From NCBI GenBank assembly GCA_022402535.1, contig JAKRSD010000020.1, positions 347,341 through 411,340 on the forward strand: DNA of 64,000 bases, in the 5' to 3' direction. The stretch is from Flavobacteriales bacterium. GTDB lineage: Bacteria; Bacteroidota; Bacteroidia; CAIKAF01. Positions 1-7,740 of the stretch are shown here, piece after piece; the first letter of the stretch is position 1, and each line of letters begins with the position of its first letter. Both the position numbers and the translations under genes were made by a program. The notes below the pieces were generated by a model. The model was not told the DNA's origin and did not search any database. It was given only the letters and a program-made list of their open reading frames with translations.

Positions 1-592
1 ATTATATAACAACAATAATTATCCGGTAAATATTGGCGGTTTCTACCTGTCTGATAATTCCACCAATCCCGGTAAATGGGAAATTCCCGTAGGAACGGTT
101 ATACAGCCAAACGGATATCTTATTTTTTGGGCCGATGAAGATCAGACCCAGGGCAACATGCACACCAACTTTAAACTTTCAGCCTCGGGTGGCGAATTCC
201 TCAGCCTTACGGACAGTAACCGCGATGTAATGGACTCCCTTTCCTTTGGGGTACAGACTACCGACATGTCATATTCCCGCATACCTAACGGAAACGGACC
301 TTTCCTGATAAAAATGCATACGTTCAATGCCAATAACGAAAGCCAGGCAAGTATTTCAGAAAACGAATCCCTTTCTTTTCTGGTTGCCCCCAATCCTGTC
401 CAACAGACCTTGAATGTAACGCTGCCTGATAATGAGTCGGGCAAAAGCTTACAGGTAGTAAATACGTTGGGCGTAGTTTTATATTCAAATATCCCCACCG
501 GTAGTATTAAAATAGATGTATCGGGATGGACTTGTGGCGTGTATTTTTTAAAATACGGAAATCACGTAGAACGCTTTATTATAGTTCATTAA
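1..592 (+). CDS. T9SS-exported lamin-tail domain protein, 3' end (5' partial)
   Basis: The frame is open from base 2, so the gene enters from the left and only its last 196 or so residues are visible. The visible N-terminal part is a lamin-tail-like beta domain with the typical motifs IGGFYLSDN, NPGKWEIP and GYLIFWAD, then GGEFLSL and RIPNGNGPF. The last 75 or so residues form a type IX secretion C-terminal sorting domain: APNPVQQTLNV opens it and GVYFLKYGN plus a basic/hydrophobic end closes it. By family knowledge such proteins cross the outer membrane through the Por/T9SS machinery and are attached to the surface or released. In T9SS proteins a lamin-tail domain is usually an accessory module behind a nuclease or CotH domain, but here the catalytic part, if any, lies outside the window. 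An internal ATG at 158 is not the true start. Confidence 0.85.
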   Translation, partial: LYNNNNYPVNIGGFYLSDNSTNPGKWEIPVGTVIQPNGYLIFWADEDQTQGNMHTNFKLSASGGEFLSLTDSNRDVMDSLSFGVQTTDMSYSRIPNGNGPFLIKMHTFNANNESQASISENESLSFLVAPNPVQQTLNVTLPDNESGKSLQVVNTLGVVLYSNIPTGSIKIDVSGWTCGVYFLKYGNHVERFIIVH

Positions 593-671
593 CATTTCTT
601 GTTTAAACATATAACCCTGAATATGTGTGTATTATATTGAACACAACCCCTGCCTACATAAGGGATGTATG

Positions 672-690
672 TTAAGATAATGTTATCTAA
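672..690 (+). terminator. possible hairpin terminator after the T9SS gene
   Basis: TTAAGATAA and TTATCTAA face each other around a 2-base loop, about 80 bases after the stop codon, and a T-rich run (CTTTTTAC) follows a few bases later. The stem is AT-rich and short, so it would be a weak terminator. It separates the T9SS gene from the VTC gene, which has its own promoter-like boxes just downstream. Confidence 0.3.
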
Positions 691-712
691 GCAATTCTTT
701 TTACATTACGCC

Positions 713-743
713 CTTGTTTTCAGGGGTTAGGAATTTACATTTC
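713..743 (+). promoter_or_regulatory. Bacteroidota-type promoter for the VTC/DUF4956 pair
   Basis: CTTG at 713-716 (-33 element) is followed after 19 bases by TACATTTC at 736-743, which matches the TAnnTTTG -7 consensus of Bacteroidota except for the last base. This puts transcription start near 750 and leaves a leader of about 35 nt before the ATG at 785. A second, poorer -7 candidate (TACCTTCC) follows at 746. Confidence 0.5.
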
Positions 744-784
744 GTTACCTTCCTCTCCTAAAACGATTTTGTACCAAACGCAAC

Positions 785-1534
785 ATGCAGGAATTAAAGG
801 TTTTAGAAACTTTCAATACGATACAGTTATCGGAGTTGATGCAGGCAGAACTGCTCAACCGGGTAGACACGAAGTATGTATTTCACCTGCAGGATTTGGA
901 AGAAATTCTGGAAGAAATTCGAGGCGAATACAGTGTGCTGGAAATAGACGGCAAAAGAATGCACGCCTACGAAACATTATATTTTGATACGCCCGATTTT
1001 CAACTATATCAGTTTCATCATAGCGGCCGGCCCAACAGGTTGAAGGTGCGGTTCAGAAAATATGCTGATACCGGGATTTCCTTCTTTGAAGTGAAATACA
1101 AGGTTAAGGGTTCCCGAACCGATAAAATCAGATTAAGCACAAAGGATATTTTGAACAGTCTGGGCCCCGAAGAAAAAGAACTCATAAAACACCATCAGAT
1201 AGATCCCAATACCCTGGAGCAAAAACTCTGGGTCCATTTTCACCGGATCAGCATTGCCAAAAACGATTTTTCGGAACGTGCCACTCTGGATGTGGGTTTG
1301 CGGTTTAAATCAGACGGCAAAGTGTTTTCTTACGAAGACATTGTGGTGGCCGAGATAAAACAAAGCAAAACCTCTTTTGTGAGTCCGCTGATTAAAGCCC
1401 TCAAAAGTAGGCATCTCGAAAAATCAGGATTCAGCAAATATGTGATGGGCATTGCCTGCACGCATGGCCTCAAGGCCAATAATTTTAAGCCTAACTTTAT
1501 AAAAATAGATAAAATCAGAAATGGAAGAGTTTGA
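785..1534 (+). CDS. VTC-domain polyphosphate polymerase-like protein
   Basis: A 249-aa soluble protein of the VTC (vacuolar transporter chaperone) family, in the CYTH/triphosphate tunnel superfamily. Family hallmarks are visible: RVDTKYVF near residue 26, whose Lys30 matches the catalytic lysine of VTC4-type polymerases; the basic strand RLKVRFRKY near residue 83; FFEVKYK near residue 99; and the C-terminal VAEIKQSK acidic/basic strand. VTC proteins make polyphosphate from ATP, but bacterial homologues are mostly uncharacterised, so the reaction is inferred from the family. The stop overlaps the next gene, a DUF4956 membrane protein, by 14 bases, implying coupled translation. This VTC plus DUF4956 pairing recurs in bacteria and suggests a membrane-associated tunnel enzyme. 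ATG at 785 is favoured because the promoter-like boxes end at 743. Confidence 0.82.
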   Translation: MQELKVLETFNTIQLSELMQAELLNRVDTKYVFHLQDLEEILEEIRGEYSVLEIDGKRMHAYETLYFDTPDFQLYQFHHSGRPNRLKVRFRKYADTGISFFEVKYKVKGSRTDKIRLSTKDILNSLGPEEKELIKHHQIDPNTLEQKLWVHFHRISIAKNDFSERATLDVGLRFKSDGKVFSYEDIVVAEIKQSKTSFVSPLIKALKSRHLEKSGFSKYVMGIACTHGLKANNFKPNFIKIDKIRNGRV

Positions 1535-2195
1535 TGTACTCGGCGATTTTGCCGCACAAACAGAGCTTTGGAATTTTGCACTGCGCTTCATCATTAACCT
1601 GTTGGTTATTTATGTGCTTATCCGCCTGATATACTACCCCAGGCACAAAAACAAGGATTTTCTGTTTACGTTTATCCTCTTTAATGTGGTAAACTTCCTG
1701 ATTTGTATTTTGCTCAGTTCGGCAAAGCTAAAAATGGGCTTTGCCTTCGGTTTGTTTGCCATATTCAGCATTCTACGCTACCGAACGGTTACCATTCCCG
1801 TGCGCGAAATGGGTTATTTCTTTCTCTCGGTAGCTATCGGAATTATCAATGCCCTGGCTGTGCTGCGGGGTAATCCTTTTGAAGATATCGCTTATTTTCC
1901 ATACGAACTTATTTTGGCCAACGGCATCATTCTTACCCTGGTTTTGTTGCTCGACCGCAAATCGAACCTGAAACATCAAAATTTTAAAGAAATCAATTAC
2001 GAGCGGATTGACCTGATAAAACCCGCCATGAGGGCCGAAATGATTGAGGACTTGAAAACCCGAACCGGATTACCGATAAACCGGGTAGAAATCATAAAAA
2101 TTGATTTTCTGCGCGATGTGGCTACTATCCATGCTTTTTATCTTTCTACCGAAAACGAAACTTCTTCAGTAGACATGAACGGCGATGACGATTAA
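1521..2195 (+). CDS. DUF4956 multi-pass membrane protein
   Basis: 224 aa. At least four hydrophobic segments are visible (about residues 18-41, 51-71, 73-90, 96-118, and a further one near 125-145), followed by a soluble C-terminal tail of about 70 residues. The sequence FGLFAIFSILRYRT, then a short linker and MGYFFLSV, is characteristic of DUF4956. The family has no established activity, but it is repeatedly coupled to VTC-domain proteins, and here the ATG lies inside the upstream VTC gene (14-base overlap). I infer a membrane partner of that enzyme, perhaps an anchor or a channel for its product. The gene ends 3 bases from the convergent LolA-like gene. Confidence 0.82.
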   Translation: MEEFDVLGDFAAQTELWNFALRFIINLLVIYVLIRLIYYPRHKNKDFLFTFILFNVVNFLICILLSSAKLKMGFAFGLFAIFSILRYRTVTIPVREMGYFFLSVAIGIINALAVLRGNPFEDIAYFPYELILANGIILTLVLLLDRKSNLKHQNFKEINYERIDLIKPAMRAEMIEDLKTRTGLPINRVEIIKIDFLRDVATIHAFYLSTENETSSVDMNGDDD

Positions 2196-2198
2196 ACT

Positions 2199-2924
2199 CT
2201 AATCTGCCTTGGATTTATTTCCCTTCTTTTCAAAAACCGAATCGTCGATTCCTTTATTTACGATATAGTTTTCGTAGGTAACCCACACACTGCCTTTTGA
2301 TTTTTTTTCTTTTTTACCATCTCCGGCGGTAGGCATTTCTATTCCGCCTTCAAAATCTCCTGTAATACCCATCGGTAATTCCGTTTTGGGAACCTCAAAA
2401 GAAATCTGAATGGCACGGGGCAGATCATATGGCATATTCCCATATAAAAAATGTATCTGAATACTCCCTTCGCTTCGGGTTACACTTTCTATTTTTCGAA
2501 TCCGGTTATTTTTTTCATCTACCCAAAGGGTGGATAACACCACATCGGCACGCTCGTCAAACGGCACCACTTTTATTACGGCAAGAGGTGTTCCTTCAAA
2601 CACCTCTGAACGAACATAAATAGCCGTGTATTTCCCGCTGAGTACATCATTCTGCTGAAAGGAAGAGGCTTTTTTAGGAATCAATGCAAAACCCTTGGTG
2701 TCAAAATGAATTTTATCGGGTTTTTTGTAAAAAAGTACCGCTTTTTTGGTGGGAATTTTCAGCATTTCCAGGTTGATGCTGATGGTGATATCGGCTTTGT
2801 AATCATTAACAAGATTCATTTTTTCTTTCACCCGGTTGAGAATAAAATCGGGGTCGGGATTCTGCGCCTGAAGGCAGGAAAAAAGGAAAAAGGAAGCGAA
2901 AAAAAACAGGCTCTTCTGTATCAT
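2199..2924 (-). CDS. LolA-like outer-membrane lipoprotein carrier family protein
   Basis: 241 aa. An N-terminal signal peptide (hydrophobic FFFASFFLF, cleavage near AQA/Q) is followed by a LolA/LolB-type beta half-barrel: FILNRVKEKMNLVNDYKAD, VLFYKKPDKIHFDTKG, and LWVDEKNNRIRKIE near the middle. Family members carry lipoproteins across the periplasm. This one is longer than classical LolA (about 180 aa mature) and has a charged Lys-rich C-terminal region, so it is a paralogue and not necessarily the housekeeping LolA. A Cys at residue 17 (LFSC) leaves open a lipoprotein form. Its ATG overlaps the stop of the upstream permease (ATGA), placing it last in the ABC transporter operon. A joint envelope role is inferred. 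Confidence 0.72.
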   Translation of the reverse strand: MIQKSLFFFASFFLFSCLQAQNPDPDFILNRVKEKMNLVNDYKADITISINLEMLKIPTKKAVLFYKKPDKIHFDTKGFALIPKKASSFQQNDVLSGKYTAIYVRSEVFEGTPLAVIKVVPFDERADVVLSTLWVDEKNNRIRKIESVTRSEGSIQIHFLYGNMPYDLPRAIQISFEVPKTELPMGITGDFEGGIEMPTAGDGKKEKKSKGSVWVTYENYIVNKGIDDSVFEKKGNKSKAD

Positions 2925-3757
2925 GATAAAATGTCTTTTTTAACGAATCGGTAAGCCGTTATGGAATAAAACGCAACGATGTGAAGGAATAGAATGAATG
3001 CCGATCGGGTGATTTTAGCATAATCGGGAAATAAATCAAAAAAGGCGCGCCAGTCGGTCATATATGTGGTAAACAAAAATGGGCGCAGGTATTTAAAAAT
3101 ACTCATGTTGAGGGCTGTAATCACCGTGAAAAATATAACCACTGCCATCGTGCCAATAATCGGTCCTATGGAATTTTCGGCCAGACTGCTGAAGAAAAAA
3201 GAGAGAGAAGCCACCGTTCCCATGGCTAAAAGACCAAACAGAAATGCCCCGATAAGCCTACCCGGAGCCTCGGATTCCGGAATAAAGTTGAGCGCTTTTT
3301 TCAGCACGACAATATCACCCGTTCCAAAAAGCAGAACGCCTGCCACCATACTAAACACAGCCATAAAACCGATTAAAAGAGCCGTATATGTCATCCCGGC
3401 AAAAAACTTAGCCGTAACCAATTTTAAGCGGCTTACCGGTCCACACAGAATCTGTCTGAACGTTCCCGATGCGGCTTCGCCGGCTAATAAATCACCGGTA
3501 ACCAGCGCCACCAGAAACGGAATATGCACAAACAGACTGTTCAAGATTACGTATGTGGTAAAATATCCGTTGAGTAGATTTCCTTCAAAATAAAAAATAC
3601 CATCCAGTGCACCCGTGGCAAAATCCAGCAAATTTTGTCCGTCCACATACACGGCAGCCAAAATAGCCATTACAATAAGGGCCACGGCGGCAAAGCCGAT
3701 ATAGGTTCTCCCGCGCAAAAAAATCTTTTGAAGTTCGGCGTTCAGCAATCGAATCAT
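2921..3757 (-). CDS. ABC-2 type transporter permease
   Basis: 278 aa from the ATG at 3757, chosen because that ATG overlaps the stop of the upstream ATPase gene as ATGA; the longer open frame to 3820 would overlap the ATPase by 67 bases. Six hydrophobic segments are visible, beginning with GFAAVALIVMAILAAVYV and ending in a C-terminal segment near ILFLHIVAFYSI. The stretch GEAASGTFRQILCGPVSR is typical of ABC-2 permeases of the NatB/YhaP type. With the adjacent ATPase it should form an inner-membrane exporter or a transporter-like mechanical device. The substrate cannot be read from sequence. Its stop again overlaps the next start (ATGA with the LolA-like gene), so all three proteins should be made in fixed ratio. 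Confidence 0.85.
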   Translation of the reverse strand: MIRLLNAELQKIFLRGRTYIGFAAVALIVMAILAAVYVDGQNLLDFATGALDGIFYFEGNLLNGYFTTYVILNSLFVHIPFLVALVTGDLLAGEAASGTFRQILCGPVSRLKLVTAKFFAGMTYTALLIGFMAVFSMVAGVLLFGTGDIVVLKKALNFIPESEAPGRLIGAFLFGLLAMGTVASLSFFFSSLAENSIGPIIGTMAVVIFFTVITALNMSIFKYLRPFLFTTYMTDWRAFFDLFPDYAKITRSAFILFLHIVAFYSITAYRFVKKDILS

Positions 3758-4665
3758 GTGGTAATGGATATAAAATATTCTTCTAACGAACGGATGGGAG
3801 TTACCGAAAGCACGCCACAACCCGACATGGATAAACCCGAAGTAAGAGCGGCTACTTTTTCTAAAGGTAATTCAAACACAAAAGCATTTTCACCATCCTG
3901 TTTACAGGCTGAAAATACATCCGAAGACTCCATCCATGTTATGGCCTTTTCGGGGTTTTCAACCCGCACTGTTACTTTCATTTCGCCCGATTGAAGCAAT
4001 TGCTTTACGTTGCCTTCCACCACAGCTTTTCCTTTGTTGATGATGACCATGCGATTGGCCATCAGTTCCACTTCGGCCAAAATATGGCTGCTGAGCAAAA
4101 TGGTTTTGCCCAGATTGCGGTTCAGGTGTACGATAAGTTCACGCATTTCCTTCATCCCCTGCGGATCGAGGCCGTTTGCGGGTTCATCGAGCACCAACAG
4201 CTCCGGGTTGTGCATAATGGCTCTTGCAATGCCCAACCTTTGTTTCATTCCCTGCGAAAACGTTTTGGCAAGGTCTTTTTCGCGGCCTTTCAAGCCCACC
4301 ATTTCGAGCACTTCATAAATTCGGCTTGGACTCACTTTCACCCCCGAAATGGATGCAATCAGTTCGAGATTTTTGTATGCCGAAAGGTATTTATAAAAGT
4401 CGGGGCGCTCAATCATGGCACCTACCCGTGCAAGTTCTTTTCTGCGGGCGTTTCCCTGCTGACCAAATAGATTGATAGACCCCGAAGTGGGCGTTACATA
4501 ACCCAGCAACATACGAATCGTTGTGCTTTTTCCCGCACCGTTCGGACCCAAAAAAGCGTAGATGTCACCTGGGTTCACCGTAAAGTGTAAACCATCCACG
4601 GCGGTGAAATTTTTAAATCGTTTGCCCAGGTTTTCGGCCTTTATATAAGGATTGATGTTTTCCAC
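3754..4665 (-). CDS. ABC transporter ATP-binding protein
   Basis: 303 aa. Walker A GPNGAGKST at residues 40-48, the signature FSQGMKQRL near residue 135, Walker B LLVLDEPANGLDP, and a switch His in LLSSHI are all intact. The length, and a C-terminal accessory region of about 80 residues after the ATPase core, are usual for ATPases paired with ABC-2 permeases (CcmA/NatA-like). It is the first gene of a three-gene minus-strand operon with the permease and the LolA-like protein, joined by two ATGA overlaps. No substrate-specific feature is visible. The gap to the divergent helicase gene is about 90 bases. Confidence 0.9.
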   Translation of the reverse strand: MENINPYIKAENLGKRFKNFTAVDGLHFTVNPGDIYAFLGPNGAGKSTTIRMLLGYVTPTSGSINLFGQQGNARRKELARVGAMIERPDFYKYLSAYKNLELIASISGVKVSPSRIYEVLEMVGLKGREKDLAKTFSQGMKQRLGIARAIMHNPELLVLDEPANGLDPQGMKEMRELIVHLNRNLGKTILLSSHILAEVELMANRMVIINKGKAVVEGNVKQLLQSGEMKVTVRVENPEKAITWMESSDVFSACKQDGENAFVFELPLEKVAALTSGLSMSGCGVLSVTPIRSLEEYFISITT

Positions 4666-4746
4666 GCCATGTAAACCGATAATTGGTCTGTATGTTTTAA
4701 AACCGGTAACTTTTCGAAAACCGGGTACTTATCAAAAGCCATAAGT

Positions 4747-4754
4747 TACCTTTG
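4747..4754 (+). promoter_or_regulatory. -7 promoter box 4 nt before the helicase start
   Basis: TACCTTTG is a perfect TAnnTTTG match and ends only 4 bases before the ATG at 4759. No good -33 TTG lies at 18-21 bases upstream. If this is the active box, the mRNA would start at or next to the ATG, giving a leaderless transcript. Confidence 0.5.
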
Positions 4755-4758
4755 CATC

Positions 4759-6081
4759 ATGCACCACACACCGTCACGCCGTTCTGTTCTGGAAAGTCTT
4801 TCCATTCCCGCATTAAACCCCATGCAGGAAAAGGCAGAAAAAAGTATTCTGGATCACCGTTCGGTAGTTTTGCTTTCGCCCACCGGCACCGGAAAAACGT
4901 TGGCATTTCTGCTTCCGATTTTCCAGCTTCTTAATGCCGATAAAAAACAGGTGCAGGCGGTTGTGATTACTCCATCGAGAGAGCTTGCCCTGCAGATAGA
5001 GGCGGTATGGAAAAAAATGAATACGGGCTTTAAGGTGAACGCCTGTTATGGCGGTCATTCCATGCAGGTAGAAACAAAAAACCTGTCGGTTCCGCCGGCA
5101 TTACTCATTGGTACGCCCGGCAGAATTGCCGACCATCTGCGCCGCGAAACCGTCGATTTGCGCAAGGTGCAGTTTTTGGTGTTGGATGAGTTTGATAAAT
5201 CGTTGGCCATGGGATTTGAAGCCGACATGTCCGATATTCTGGAACAGCTTCCCGGGTTGCAAAAACGGGTATTGGTGTCGGCCACCCGCGAAGTGGAAAT
5301 TCCGGAATTTGTAGGCATAAAACCGGCTCATGTACTCGATTTTATTCCATCGGGGCATAGCATTCCGGCGCTAAAAATGAAGATGGTTCGCTCTTTACAA
5401 AAAGATAAATTAGACGCCCTGCTGCGGTTATTAAGCATAACCGGAAACGAAAACTGCATGGTGTTCTGCAATCACAGAGATGCCGTGGAGCGCATAGGCC
5501 GGCATTTGGAAGAGCATGGAATTCCGGCAGGAATTTATCACGGAAAATTAGAGCAGGACGAACGCGAACTGGCCCTGATTAAATTCCGGAACGGAAGCAC
5601 CCGCACTTTGGTAACCACCGATTTGGGCTCGCGGGGATTAGACATTCCCGAGATGAAACATGTGATTCATTATCAGCTTCCGCCCAAAGAAGAAGATTAT
5701 ATCCACCGCAACGGACGCACTGCCCGGATGCATGCCGAAGGCACATCCTATCTGGTGTTACAGGAAGAAGAACGGATTCCTGCCTATATTCAACATCCAC
5801 CCGATTTAATAGACCTGCCTGAAGAAATTGTTATACCCGAAGCGCCGGAATGGATAACCTTATACATAGGTGCGGGCAAAAAGAACAAAGTGAACAAAAT
5901 GGATGTGGTGGGTTTATTAATGCAGAAAGGAAGTTTAAAACCCGGGGATGTGGGTATTGTAGAAGTAAAAGACTTTTCGGCTTTTGCTGCGGTGAAAAGA
6001 ACGTTGGTAAAAACCCTATTACCTAAACTTCGCGATGAAAAAATCAAAGGAAAAAAGTACAAGGTGGCTGTCGCGAAGTAG
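4759..6081 (+). CDS. dbpA: DEAD-box RNA helicase, DbpA-like
   Basis: 440 aa with two RecA-like domains and a C-terminal RNA-binding domain. Visible motifs: a Q-motif-like region near residue 20; Walker A PTGTGKT (41-47); TPSRELALQ (Ia); TPGR (Ib); motif II as DEFD (143-146) instead of DEAD; SAT (III); and HRNGRTAR (VI), where most relatives have HRIGRTGR. Residues from about 365 (WITLYIGAGKKNKVNK) match the DbpA RNA-binding fold, which in E. coli DbpA recognises hairpin 92 of 23S rRNA. A role in large-subunit ribosome assembly is therefore likely, by family knowledge. The changes in motifs II and VI are conservative and do not argue for loss of ATPase activity. The ATG at 4759 sits just behind a -7 box. 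Confidence 0.85.
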   Translation: MHHTPSRRSVLESLSIPALNPMQEKAEKSILDHRSVVLLSPTGTGKTLAFLLPIFQLLNADKKQVQAVVITPSRELALQIEAVWKKMNTGFKVNACYGGHSMQVETKNLSVPPALLIGTPGRIADHLRRETVDLRKVQFLVLDEFDKSLAMGFEADMSDILEQLPGLQKRVLVSATREVEIPEFVGIKPAHVLDFIPSGHSIPALKMKMVRSLQKDKLDALLRLLSITGNENCMVFCNHRDAVERIGRHLEEHGIPAGIYHGKLEQDERELALIKFRNGSTRTLVTTDLGSRGLDIPEMKHVIHYQLPPKEEDYIHRNGRTARMHAEGTSYLVLQEEERIPAYIQHPPDLIDLPEEIVIPEAPEWITLYIGAGKKNKVNKMDVVGLLMQKGSLKPGDVGIVEVKDFSAFAAVKRTLVKTLLPKLRDEKIKGKKYKVAVAK

Positions 6082-6154
6082 AGTATAATTAACTAACGAT
6101 ACCCATACGCAAGAAATCACCCCTTTGGGTGGAAGCCGGCAGAAACAGGCAAAA

Positions 6155-6162
6155 TACATTTG
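6155..6162 (+). promoter_or_regulatory. -7 promoter box before the small exported-protein cluster
   Basis: TACATTTG matches TAnnTTTG exactly, 22 bases before the ATG at 6185. It decides the start of the next gene: an in-frame ATG at 6125 lies upstream of this box and would not be transcribed from it. No convincing -33 element is seen. Confidence 0.45.
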
Positions 6163-6184
6163 CATTAAAGAATTGTATTCTGCC

Positions 6185-6733
6185 ATGAAAAATATAACAC
6201 TCGCTTTATTTATTTCTCTGGGAGTTCCTTTTGTGTCTGTAGGACAGAAGAGCACCCCGGATAAAAAAGAGTTGAGCTGTATTTTAAAAATCAAAGAAAA
6301 TCATATTGAAATCGAAGGAGTACAAGTAACCGGAAAAAAAGAGGCTATTATATCTGACGTAAAAAAACTAAGTGAAAACCAAATAAGCAGATTAAGTGAG
6401 GCGGCCGAGATAAAGGAAAATCCAAGCGGAAGTTATTCAGTGAAAGCCAAACCCGGTTACGAATTGTATGTGATGAATGCTTCGGAAATCTTATCCACTA
6501 ACAGACCGGTACTGGAATTTGATGAAGCTGATGCCCTTTTTGGAAAACGATTCACGCAAAATAAGCAGGCCCAAATGTTGTTTTTTATTCCCGAAAAAGT
6601 TCAAAAAAGCCGGGTGGAAAAAATTCAATTGACCCGAAAAGTAAAAGAACCCGGGTTGGAAACATGGCAATGGACGCCCGGAGCCAATCATATCACTTTT
6701 GAGGATATTATTATCATTTCTATAACAAAATAA
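6185..6733 (+). CDS. exported protein of unknown function (182 aa)
   Basis: I do not recognise the family. Residues 1-20 form a signal peptide (NITLALFISLGVPFVSVGQ). The mature protein is rich in Lys and Glu, has one Cys (LSCILK), and looks like mixed alpha/beta with no membrane segment. The start at 6185 is chosen because it begins the signal peptide and follows the -7 box; the open frame extends back to 6125. It is the first of four same-strand small secreted genes with gaps of 6-24 bases, so it probably heads an operon. It shows no clear similarity to the next two genes, which are paralogues of each other. Confidence 0.65.
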   Translation: MKNITLALFISLGVPFVSVGQKSTPDKKELSCILKIKENHIEIEGVQVTGKKEAIISDVKKLSENQISRLSEAAEIKENPSGSYSVKAKPGYELYVMNASEILSTNRPVLEFDEADALFGKRFTQNKQAQMLFFIPEKVQKSRVEKIQLTRKVKEPGLETWQWTPGANHITFEDIIIISITK

Positions 6734-6739
6734 CTAATC

Positions 6740-7264
6740 ATGAAAAAAACAATCTATTCATTCCTAATTGCCTCTTTTCTAGGCATTGGTTTAAATGCCC
6801 AAACTACGGAAGACTCTAATCTTGAAAACAAACGTAGGATTATTGACCGTGAGTTGTCTGACATAATGGACAAAACCACAACCACAACAAAAACCTCCGG
6901 AATTGAAATTGGAAGGCCATCAAAAGACTGTACCGGACTAGGAATATGTATTGTAAGCAGTGAAACTAAAACGGTTTCAAAACAATCTACTGACTATAGC
7001 AAACCTCAGATAATTAGAACGGATAATGGAAAAGTAATTCTGATGATTCCTGATTCAAAACTTCCTGAAAACTATGTAAAATCGGACCTTTTCATGAAAA
7101 ATCAATTTTCTATGGAAGAAGATATTTCTATCCCCAAAGAGGTTGTTTTATCTGTTAACCCCAAAAGCAAGTCACCTGATAACGTGATAATTAAAAAAGG
7201 AATTTACGGAATTAAAAAAGAAAAGGGGCGTATTTATATTATGAATGTAACCTCAATTGATTAA
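6740..7264 (+). CDS. exported protein of unknown function, tandem paralogue A (174 aa)
   Basis: A signal peptide ending near GLNAQ precedes a Thr/Lys-rich linker (DKTTTTTKTSG) and then a conserved core. The core shares a pattern with the next gene: GR.SK.CTG.GIC (here GRPSKDCTGLGIC), then an N-G-hydrophobic segment (TDNGKVILMI), then N.FSMEED, then a KKG-Y motif close to the C-terminus. The two Cys spaced CTGLGIC are the only Cys in the mature protein and could form a tight disulfide or bind something, which is inference. The gene starts 6 bases after the previous stop. No family name can be given from sequence alone. Confidence 0.65.
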   Translation: MKKTIYSFLIASFLGIGLNAQTTEDSNLENKRRIIDRELSDIMDKTTTTTKTSGIEIGRPSKDCTGLGICIVSSETKTVSKQSTDYSKPQIIRTDNGKVILMIPDSKLPENYVKSDLFMKNQFSMEEDISIPKEVVLSVNPKSKSPDNVIIKKGIYGIKKEKGRIYIMNVTSID

Positions 7265-7288
7265 AAATTGTAATAAAAAATATTAGTA

Positions 7289-7729
7289 ATGAAAAACCAC
7301 CTATTCTTCCTATTTCTCCTCTTTTGTAGCGCAATGTCCGTGGCGGCTCAAAACAACGTGTATTCTGTCCAGGTCGGGGTGGATATTCAATACGGAAGAC
7401 TTTCAAAAAACTGTACAGGAATAGGCATTTGCGGGGTTTCCCTTTCGGGAAGTTCTAATGCCAAAAACCAGCTGATGGCCGCCAATAATGGGGAAATAAT
7501 ACTTCGCATGAACAAGGCCGAATTAATTGACGCATTTAAAGGAAATTCAGAAATAGAAAATAACCGGTTTGCCATGCAGGAAGATTATCAGTTTCCGCCT
7601 GCGGTGTTTCAAAAGTTAAAAAAGGAAGCGCCCTATATCGGTGAAACCGAAAAGAACCTGATGCTTAAAAAAGGAAATTATTCCCTGCGCCAGGAGGGTG
7701 AACATGTCATTATATCTATCAAAAACTAA
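7289..7729 (+). CDS. exported protein of unknown function, tandem paralogue B (146 aa)
   Basis: The signal peptide (HLFFLFLLFCSAMSVAAQ) is followed directly by the core shared with the previous gene: GRLSKNCTGIGIC, NNGEIILRM, NRFAMQEDYQFP and LKKGNYSLRQEGEH. Paralogue A carries a Thr-rich spacer before this core and B does not, so the pair probably arose by duplication followed by change in the N-terminal spacer. The spacing of 24 bases and the same strand support one operon. Function unknown; an extracytoplasmic location is clear from the signal peptide. Confidence 0.65.
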   Translation: MKNHLFFLFLLFCSAMSVAAQNNVYSVQVGVDIQYGRLSKNCTGIGICGVSLSGSSNAKNQLMAANNGEIILRMNKAELIDAFKGNSEIENNRFAMQEDYQFPPAVFQKLKKEAPYIGETEKNLMLKKGNYSLRQEGEHVIISIKN

Positions 7730-7740
7730 ATTTTAATTTT

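Noticed and set aside
3758-3820. Longer N-terminus for the ABC permease
   Set aside because: It would overlap the ATPase gene by 67 bases, whereas the ATG at 3757 makes a standard ATGA overlap and starts a typical permease N-terminus.
5185-5196. DEFD in place of DEAD as a sign of an inactive helicase
   Set aside because: The first Asp-Glu pair that binds Mg-ATP is kept and all other motifs are present, so no loss of function is implied.
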